A stretch of DNA of 47,268 nucleotides. Origin: Planctomycetota bacterium. GTDB taxonomy: Bacteria > Planctomycetota > UBA1135 > UBA2386. This document shows, one piece after another, positions 42,401 through 47,268 of the stretch (position 1 is its first letter; every line of letters starts with the position of its first letter). The notes beneath the pieces were generated by a model that did not search any database, was not told the DNA's origin, and saw only the letters and a program-made list of their open reading frames with translations. Location: positions 1 to 47,268 of the forward strand of contig JADLFX010000015.1 in the NCBI GenBank assembly GCA_020849665.1, read 5' to 3'. A program made the translations under genes and the position numbers.

Positions 42401-43141
42401 CCGGCGGCGCAGATGGACGCCGCGGCCGTCCTGCTGAGCGACGGCGGCGGAACCCTGACCCGCGTGCCGGGCGGCGACGTCGCAGCGTGTGCGGGACTGG
42501 TATTGCGGGGTCGTCTCGGGCTGGACCGCGATGGCACCGGCGTGTTCGAGGTCGAGGCCCAGTTGCAGGGCGAGGAGGGCTACGGCCTCGCCGAACAGAT
42601 CCGCAACCTCGACGCCAACACCCGCAAGCTCGCGGCGCGGCAGGTGACCGGCCAGGTGCTTCCTGGCTGGACCCAGAAGGAGGTGGCCTTCACCGACCTC
42701 GAGCCCCCGGGCCGCCCGCTGCGCATGGCCGGAGTCCTGCACCAGCGCGGTGCATTGCGTCCGGCGGGCGACGTGCAGCTCCTCTCCCTGCCGTTCCCGC
42801 GCCCGCGCCTGACCCAGGCGTTGGGCGACCGTGCCGAACGCAAGACGCCCCTGGCGCTGCGCGGGCTCTCCCGCCAGTCGATCGAAGTGCGGGTCGAGCC
42901 CGGCCCGCAGTACCGGATCGCCCGTCTGCCGGCCGGGGTGCAGATCCGCCACATGCTCTTCGACTACTCGCTGAGCTTCGATCGGACCGAGGACGGCGCC
43001 GTGCTGGTACGCCGCACCCTGCTGCAGCGTCCGGGCACCGTCCCCCCGGAGCGCTTCGCCGAGTGGCGCGAGCTGCTGGGCCGGATCGACCAAGCCGAGG
43101 AGCTCAACCTGCAGATCGTGGCCGCCGATGGCCGGGGCTGA
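39491..43141 (+). CDS. second DUF3857/transglutaminase-type protein lacking the catalytic cysteine
   Basis: A 1216-residue paralogue of the preceding protein with the same layout: a signal peptide (PRA|Q), a beta-type domain (about 110-270, ELFVNGERLASVDRS), TPR-like helices (about 350-600), a DUF3857-like domain (about 630-850) and a C-terminal beta domain ending SLSFDRTEDGAVLVRR. In the transglutaminase-like core, GDCKDKALLL is replaced by GKGDRFLLQ: the catalytic Cys position aligns with Lys896. The Asp position reads FAETP and the His segment is altered, so it is probably inactive as an enzyme and may serve as a binding or regulatory partner of its active neighbour. The ATG overlaps that gene's stop (ATGA). 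The DUF309 gene starts 14 bases before this one ends. Confidence 0.88.
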   Translation: MSPLRFRSCLAAMLALVGLQPRAQVQDPRPVLEALVTADEADTVVPRLVAAARGAPDPLAEWLLAHADRLAARVRGAEALLDALAGAEDGLGGPRARHALLVLRARLLDRIGRREEAARLQAFAASPRELVCLGPVADLVGVAPSRTNHWLGVPLAPEFEFPRLDQDLQVPGGSVRPRAIPRAPFATEVEVPRDPRPGCWYALAQAEADQPLAVQVEVHCPGSFELFVNGERLASVDRSARPMSRRQHVPAALRAGVNHLLVKGGTDAVLRFGLRVLAANGTPAALRWLPASGGVRAIASGGDRPALLPRHPHAADAFPKGPARPDASLAHGLIQLLDGNEDEGVLALQPLLRQPPADPFLRLALAHALTLVQLLPPEIRRSHVRALLDTLGEGLATHGVRVLLEARALEEEDKREAAIRLLEQQVAAGRAMPAHFEALLRLQRGLKLEPERRHCAALLQQRFPGDEAGIREEMGIRMAAGDAAGVLALARPLLARHQNDVELARQVAELAARAGDRPAALAAAELAERDDPEATRVPAWRATLWRTLGDRDATLTALRTIAGSDTVHSGWLEWAGDRLLEEGEVEAAAAAWRRALGRGPARAHLRRALGELEGQDPLAAVAAFRRDADALAREYRPGPRDAGAPTTLVLDQMLVVMHDDGSRTEEVHQLRRINDLRGVEQRQEAHRAAAADDLVRVRTIAKDGTSFVPHRVEGSFAMPRLEPGAFVEECYREEHATLPGAPWRGATFHFRSSDEPYVLSELVVVVPAGHSGRFRTRNFAGTHEVQKLAGGREAHVYRLTDQDRLPPEPHGLAEAELVPVVTFGDDGTPLPALRAGLAAARGRSHPDPIVTARTAELVADVHGDTARARAIWRFVQESVADGRGGQRPAAILLTGKGDRFLLQVAMLRAAGVPLDFAQVAHARDEFEEQAPSLFLGDHELQLPAVRIAPRDGAPLWLFAETPRWFPLGEIPAAQMDAAAVLLSDGGGTLTRVPGGDVAACAGLVLRGRLGLDRDGTGVFEVEAQLQGEEGYGLAEQIRNLDANTRKLAARQVTGQVLPGWTQKEVAFTDLEPPGRPLRMAGVLHQRGALRPAGDVQLLSLPFPRPRLTQALGDRAERKTPLALRGLSRQSIEVRVEPGPQYRIARLPAGVQIRHMLFDYSLSFDRTEDGAVLVRRTLLQRPGTVPPERFAEWRELLGRIDQAEELNLQIVAADGRG

Positions 43142-43652
43142 GTCAGGGGAGCTGGCCCGCGCGCCGGAGTTCCGCGCCGGGCTCGCGGCCTGGACCGGCA
43201 GTGCATGGTTCGAAGCTCACGAGCACTGGGAGGTTCTCTGGCGCCAGGCACGCGCACCGGCGGTGCGCGCGCTCCTGCAGGCCCTGATCCAGCTCGCGGC
43301 GGCGCTGCACAAGCTCGGCCGTCCGGGAGGACTCCCGGGCGCATCGAGCCTCCTCGCCAAGGCCGACGCGCGCCTCGCGGCGGTGCCGCCCGGCGAGATC
43401 CTGCCGGCGGCACCTACCGCCCTGCGCCATGCGGCGCTCGCGCTCCGCGCCGCACTCGGCGGGGGCGTCCGGCAGGACGCCGCCGTGGACTCGCTGCGTC
43501 GCACGCTGGTCCGCGCCTTGGCAGGACCAGTCCCGCGAACGCTCAGCGCTCGAAGAGCGCCGCCGAGTCGACCAGCTCCGGTCCGTTCGCGGTCATCCGC
43601 GCGTGACGCGAGGGGAAGAGCGCGGCCGCGCCGGTCACGCCCGCCTTGTTGA
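43128..43652 (+). CDS. DUF309-family protein
   Basis: A 174-residue protein whose residues about 22-110 match DUF309: the motif FEAHEHWEVLWRQA, then RALLQALIQLAAALHKLGR with GASSLLAKADARL. The family is helical and of unknown function; the HE/HxxWE positions suggest metal binding, but this has not been shown. The start ATG overlaps the end of the transglutaminase-like gene. The last 36 codons, Arg/Ser-rich and unlike the family, overlap the convergent asparaginase-family gene by 110 bases. They may be an extension without function. Confidence 0.8.
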   Translation: MAGAESGELARAPEFRAGLAAWTGSAWFEAHEHWEVLWRQARAPAVRALLQALIQLAAALHKLGRPGGLPGASSLLAKADARLAAVPPGEILPAAPTALRHAALALRAALGGGVRQDAAVDSLRRTLVRALAGPVPRTLSARRAPPSRPAPVRSRSSARDARGRARPRRSRPPC

Positions 43653-44571
43653 CGGCGTAGAAGTTCACCTGGAAGTCGGGGCGCCCCTTCCCGTCGAGGA
43701 GCCGCGGGATGCGCGTGCAGGCCACCACGCGCCGGCAGGCGTCCAGGCAGGCATCGGTGGGGCTCCGGCCCTGGCGCATGGCGTGCACGACGTACGCGGC
43801 GCCGTTGGTGAGGATCACCGCCTCGCCACGACCCGTGGATCCTGCGACGCCCACCTCGTTGTCGACGTAGTTGCCGCAGCCGATCAGCGGCGAGTCCCCC
43901 ACTCGACCCGGGATCTTGAACGCGAGACCCGAGGTGCTCGTGGCCCCGCCCAGGTCGCCGGCCTCGTTCACGCAGCCGACATGGATCGTGCCAGTCTTGC
44001 GCTCGACCTTGGGCCGGGCACCGGCCGGCTCGTTCTCGCCAGGCTCGAGCCAGTCGTCGGTCTTGGAGCGTGATTCCTTCCAGGCCAGCCACTTCCGGCG
44101 GCTGGCCTCGGTGAGCAGGTTCTCCTCCGGGATCCCGTGCGCCCGCGCGAAGCGCAGGGCGCCCTCCCCAACCAGCAGCACGTGGTCCGTCCGGCGCAGG
44201 ACGAGCAGGGCGACCTTGGCCGGGTTCTTGACGTTGCGCAGGGCCGCCACGGCTCCGGCCAGGCCCGTGGGGCCGTCCATCACGCAAGCGTCGAGTTCGA
44301 CCACGCCGTCCTCGTTGGGGAGCCCCCCGTAGCCGACGGAGTCGTCCTCCGGATCGTTCTCCACGGGCTCGATCCCGAGGACGGCGGCCTCCACCGGGCT
44401 CACGCCGGCCCGCATCTTCTCGACGGCGATCTGCACGGAGCGCAGGCCGTTCGCGCTGGACACGGCCGCAGGCGCCGGCGCCCGCCGACGCACAGGCACG
44501 TGGAAGTGCGGGACCGCGGCCGTGGCCGCGCCGAGTTCGAGGAAGCGGCGCCTGGAGATGGGTTCCGACAT
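43543..44571 (-). CDS. Tat-exported N4-GlcNAc-asparaginase/isoaspartyl peptidase-family hydrolase (Ntn)
   Basis: A 342-residue Ntn hydrolase. It starts with a twin-arginine signal (SRRRFLELGAATAAV), so it is folded before export. The Ntn region has KTGTIHVGCV with Thr195 as the predicted autocatalytic nucleophile, then GATSTSGLAFKIPGRVGDSP and STGRGEAVI, family-wide motifs for substrate binding and the beta subunit. The residues before Thr are TG rather than the common HD. It removes asparagine-linked GlcNAc or isoaspartyl/beta-aspartyl groups. An upstream open frame is rejected because MSEPISRRRF begins the Tat signal. Convergent with DUF309; divergent from the PPC protein, 197 bases away. 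Confidence 0.9.
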   Translation of the reverse strand: MSEPISRRRFLELGAATAAVPHFHVPVRRRAPAPAAVSSANGLRSVQIAVEKMRAGVSPVEAAVLGIEPVENDPEDDSVGYGGLPNEDGVVELDACVMDGPTGLAGAVAALRNVKNPAKVALLVLRRTDHVLLVGEGALRFARAHGIPEENLLTEASRRKWLAWKESRSKTDDWLEPGENEPAGARPKVERKTGTIHVGCVNEAGDLGGATSTSGLAFKIPGRVGDSPLIGCGNYVDNEVGVAGSTGRGEAVILTNGAAYVVHAMRQGRSPTDACLDACRRVVACTRIPRLLDGKGRPDFQVNFYAVNKAGVTGAAALFPSRHARMTANGPELVDSAALFER

Positions 44572-44768
44572 GGACGCCAACCATACCCGCACGGCCGCCC
44601 AGGGCCGTTGCCGTGGGGACCCGTTGGGATCGAGGGAACCCGGCGCCGGCCCCCCTTCGTCGCAGGAGCGCAAACGGCGCGAGCTAGACTTCCTCAGCCG
44701 GCCTCTCTCCGTGCTCGCGCCGTCGACACCGGCGCCCCCGCCCGTATCCGGGCGTTCCAGGAACCCCC

Positions 44769-46667
44769 ATGATCGCGACCGTCCCGCGTGCAGTGCTCGG
44801 TGTGGCACTGCTCTCCCTCTCCGCACTCCTCCCCGCACAGGACCCCTTCACCAAGACGCTGCGCGGCGGCGGATTCGACCTGCGCAAGGTGAGTCTGCCC
44901 GAGTTCGTGGCCGCGATGCGGGCCGAGGGCAGGATCCAGGCCCCGGCCGACCTGCTGGCGGCCAAGCGCGCCTACCGCGCGGTCGCCGGCAAGACCCTGC
45001 GCGGGAAGCTCGGTGCGGCGAACCAGCGGCCGCTGCACGTGCCGGCCGCGACCGGAACCTGGACCGCACCCCTCGCCGCCATCACCGAGACCGAGCGCAA
45101 CGACACGCCCGCGTGGGCCGACCCACTCGGCACCCAGACCTCGGCCGACGGCAACCTCGCCACTCCCGTCGACCAGGACACCTACCGGCTCGACCTGGCA
45201 GCGGACACGGCGGTGAACGCGGCAGTCGTGGCCGGAACCACCGGCGTCCCCACCACCGACCCGGCACTCCTCGTCACCGACCGCAACGGCGTGTTCGTGG
45301 CGTTCAACGATGACGCGGGCAGCGGCTTCTTCCCGGCTCTCAACCTCATCCTCCCGGCCGGCACCTACTACTTCACGGTCAGCACCCTGTTCTCCGCCAC
45401 CGGGACGTACCAGTTCAACCTGCAGACCGCGCCTGCCACCCTTGGCACGGTGGTCCCAGGCGTCTCGATCAACGCCACGCTCGGCGCGAACGGAGTCGTG
45501 TACCGCCTGCCGCTCGCCGCGGAATCCAAGGTGAAGGTCACGGTCCAGGGTGGCACGCTCGACCTCAACCTCGCGGCCGGCGGACGCAACTATGGCGAGG
45601 TCTTCTTCTGCGACGACGGCAGCACCGGCCTCGACCCGGGGTGGGATACGACCCTGCCGGCCGGCGTCTACCACCTGACCTTCGGCGAGTACAACGGCCT
45701 CACGGGCCCGTTCACGTTCCGCGTGGACGTCACGGCCGCCTCGATCCCCGGCGCTCCCTGCGGCACGGGCGTGAACGGCACCATCCTCGGCGACGAGTCC
45801 ATGGACGTGTACCGCCTGGTCGTGCCGACCGGCGGCGTGGACTTCACCGTGGCCGGCAACGGCGCATCTCCCCTCAGCGACTCCTGGCTCCACCTGTACG
45901 ACCGCGAGTTCCGGTTCATCGCCCACAACGACGACAACCAGAGCTCGTACTTCTCCAAGCTGGCGATGCCGCTCCCCGGGGCCACCTACTACGTGGTGAT
46001 GCGCCCCTATCCGGGCGACAGCGGCGGCTACACGCTGAACGGCGTGTGTGGCGCGAACATCCCGTTCGTGAACGCCAGCTTCGGCGCCAACGCCGGGAAC
46101 GTGGCCAACGTCGGTGAGTCCGCCGGCTACCGCCTGCGCATCGGGACGCCGAGTCCGCTCACCGTGCTCGCCGACACGACCAACGGTACGCTGCAGGATC
46201 CCCAGATCGCGCTCCTCGACGCCACCGGCCTCTGCGTGGCACAGAACGAGGACTTCGGCCCCAACTACGACAGCTTCGCGGGCGCGGCCCTGGGCACCGG
46301 CGACCACTACGTCCTGGTCCGCGACTGGAACAACCAGACGGGCACGTTCCTGTTCGGCGCCGAGCCGCGTCTCTTCTACATCGACGCCCAGAGCAACAAG
46401 ACCCTGATCAGCGCCGACAAGGCCGGGCGGCAGGTGTTCGCGCTCGCGGCGGTGAGCCTGCTCGGGACTCCCGTTCCGCTGCCGCCGCCGATCCAGGGCA
46501 ACCTCCTGATCGACCTGACGATCTCGATCGGGCTGGGCACGCAGACCATCCCCGTGGGCGGCACCGTGCAGTGGCCGTACAACTTCACGCCCTACAACGT
46601 CGTGCTCCAGGGGGTGTCGCTCGACAGCCCGGTGACCACGTTGATCATGACGAACGACGTCCGCTGA
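44769..46667 (+). CDS. secreted protein with PPC (bacterial pre-peptidase C-terminal) type repeats
   Basis: A 632-residue exported protein. The signal peptide ends LLPA|Q (Gln24). At about 107 the ETERNDTPAWADPLG motif opens a PPC-type beta-sandwich (DQDTYRLDLAA...; DPALLVTDRNGVFVAFNDDAGSG; PAGTYYFTV). Two related units follow (ESMDVYRLVVPTGG; LYDREFRFIAHNDDNQSS; and GYRLRIGTPSPLTVL; LDATGLCVAQNEDFG), so three PPC-like repeats make up most of the protein. A C-terminal beta domain (from about 560, LIDLTISIGLGTQ) is unassigned. PPC domains are found on secreted peptidases and surface proteins; no enzyme domain is seen here, so it is probably a surface or matrix protein. ATG at 44769 has AGGA upstream. 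Confidence 0.87.
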   Translation: MIATVPRAVLGVALLSLSALLPAQDPFTKTLRGGGFDLRKVSLPEFVAAMRAEGRIQAPADLLAAKRAYRAVAGKTLRGKLGAANQRPLHVPAATGTWTAPLAAITETERNDTPAWADPLGTQTSADGNLATPVDQDTYRLDLAADTAVNAAVVAGTTGVPTTDPALLVTDRNGVFVAFNDDAGSGFFPALNLILPAGTYYFTVSTLFSATGTYQFNLQTAPATLGTVVPGVSINATLGANGVVYRLPLAAESKVKVTVQGGTLDLNLAAGGRNYGEVFFCDDGSTGLDPGWDTTLPAGVYHLTFGEYNGLTGPFTFRVDVTAASIPGAPCGTGVNGTILGDESMDVYRLVVPTGGVDFTVAGNGASPLSDSWLHLYDREFRFIAHNDDNQSSYFSKLAMPLPGATYYVVMRPYPGDSGGYTLNGVCGANIPFVNASFGANAGNVANVGESAGYRLRIGTPSPLTVLADTTNGTLQDPQIALLDATGLCVAQNEDFGPNYDSFAGAALGTGDHYVLVRDWNNQTGTFLFGAEPRLFYIDAQSNKTLISADKAGRQVFALAAVSLLGTPVPLPPPIQGNLLIDLTISIGLGTQTIPVGGTVQWPYNFTPYNVVLQGVSLDSPVTTLIMTNDVR

Positions 46668-46695
46668 TCCGGACGCGGCTCCGAGCGGGTCCTCG

Positions 46696-46722
46696 ATCCG
46701 TGCCACCCCACGTGGCACGGAT
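46696..46722. terminator. bidirectional terminator hairpin
   Basis: A perfect 11-bp stem (atccgtgccac 46696-46706 / gtggcacggat 46712-46722) with a 5-base loop, placed between the convergent PPC and TPR genes. No T-run on either side, but its symmetry and place suggest it ends transcripts from both strands. Confidence 0.6.
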
Positions 46723-46756
46723 GCCCTGGCCCCGCCGGCCGTCACGGACCGGTCGC

Positions 46757-47268
46757 CTATCGGCTCATGGGGCGCGAGTCCGCCGAGCCCGCTGGCCAGG
46801 CAGCCGCCAGTTCGGCCACGCCGGCCTCCGCGGCGGCACGCTGCGCCTGGTCTTCGGGCAACGCGGCACGCGCCAGTTCCAGGGCAGCCCGGACCCCACG
46901 CGCGTCCCCGCGTGCCGCGCGGACGCGCGCGAGGAGCAACCACGTCTCCCAGGGAGGGAGACAGCTCCGCGCCTGCGCACCCAGGACCAGCGTCTCGGCC
47001 ACACTCAGGCGGTCGGGTCGCTCCTGGTCCGAGAGGGCAAGGAGCGCGGCGACGGCCTGCCGCACGACCCCGGCCTGCGCCGGCTGGTTGGCCACTCGCC
47101 ATTCCAGGAGCCGCGCCACCGCCGGGGAATCGCCAGCCTGCCGGGCCACGCGCTCCGCGTGGTCGACCACGTCCGCGCGCGCGGGCGCGAGTGCGTGGAT
47201 GCGCAGCCACTCCGCCAGCGAACCCCGGAGGTCGCCGGTCTGTTCCAGGGACGAGGCGAGGTTGAAGA
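46757..47268 (-). CDS. TPR-type protein, N-terminus beyond the right edge
   Basis: A partial gene: the frame stays open from the stop at 46757 to the window edge, giving at least 170 residues (ending SADSRPMSR). The visible part is helical and Ala/Leu-rich with TPR-like spacing: FNLASSLEQTGDLRGSLAEW at the edge, then DHAERVARQAGDSPAVARLL, VRQAVAALLALSDQ, TWLLLARVRAARGDARGVRA. The true start lies to the right, so an internal ATG at 47170 is not the start. The full domain layout and any signal are unknown; tetratricopeptide protein is the safest call. Confidence 0.72.
   Translation of the reverse strand, partial: FNLASSLEQTGDLRGSLAEWLRIHALAPARADVVDHAERVARQAGDSPAVARLLEWRVANQPAQAGVVRQAVAALLALSDQERPDRLSVAETLVLGAQARSCLPPWETWLLLARVRAARGDARGVRAALELARAALPEDQAQRAAAEAGVAELAAAWPAGSADSRPMSR

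Noticed and set aside
39923..43093. 1056-codon minus-strand open frame
   Set aside because: Antisense of the second transglutaminase-type gene; no motifs, and its codon bias is the mirror of the real frame.

Overview
The window is GC-rich (roughly 70% by eye), densely coded DNA with few gaps, frequent GTG/TTG starts and many 4-base stop/start overlaps. An LpxC-FabZ fusion, a Skp/OmpH chaperone and a WaaF-type glycosyltransferase show a Gram-negative, LPS-type envelope. Together with a large Ser/Thr kinase, an FHA-type enhancer-binding protein, DUF3857/transglutaminase giants, EF-hand and PPC-type secreted proteins, this fits a Planctomycetota (or a similarly complex deep-branching) chromosome. 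That assignment is inference from gene content; there is no rRNA here. I saw no tRNA, IS element, CRISPR array or phage gene.

Layout: 0.3-4.8 kb (minus strand) has an L,D-transpeptidase and the envelope cluster skp > lpxC-fabZ > Gfo/Idh oxidoreductase. 4.9-9 kb is a tight block with overlaps on opposite strands: a Cys/Met-metabolism PLP enzyme, a JAMM (M67) peptidase, an FKBP isomerase, AcpS and a putative lipoprotein. 9-15.6 kb (minus) has an FHA-GAF-AAA+-Fis regulator coupled to a 1085-residue Ser/Thr kinase, preceded by a WaaF-like transferase. 15.8-21.2 kb (plus) has a divergent Tex protein, a secreted protein with its own strong terminator, a Nudix-like hydrolase and an 81-residue protein that looks Sm/Hfq-like.

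21.4-28.9 kb (minus) has a methyltransferase and then a coupled set: ABC ATPase, permease, ABC ATPase, permease, an exported HExxH metallopeptidase-like protein, and an orphan sensor kinase whose membrane domain carries the RegB/PrrB quinone motif GGxxNPF. 29-32.8 kb (plus) is a histidine kinase, an OmpR-type regulator and an exported helical protein, ending in a terminator. 32.9-35.6 kb has a lipoprotein, a low-complexity NYN-domain protein and a coupled EF-hand protein. 35.7-43.7 kb has two tandem DUF3857/transglutaminase-type proteins (the second lacks the catalytic Cys) and a DUF309 protein. 43.5-47.3 kb has a Tat-exported asparaginase-family hydrolase, a secreted PPC-repeat protein and a TPR-type gene cut by the right edge.

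The strongest observations are: all seven Sec-exported non-lipoproteins with a clear signal peptide carry A-Q at the expected cleavage site (a 'Q-rule' like that described in Bacteroidetes); the RegB-like orphan kinase in a double ABC/metallopeptidase operon; a sigma-54-type activator with GAVTGA in place of GAFTGA; a Tex protein lacking its YqgF motif; and the active/inactive transglutaminase pair.
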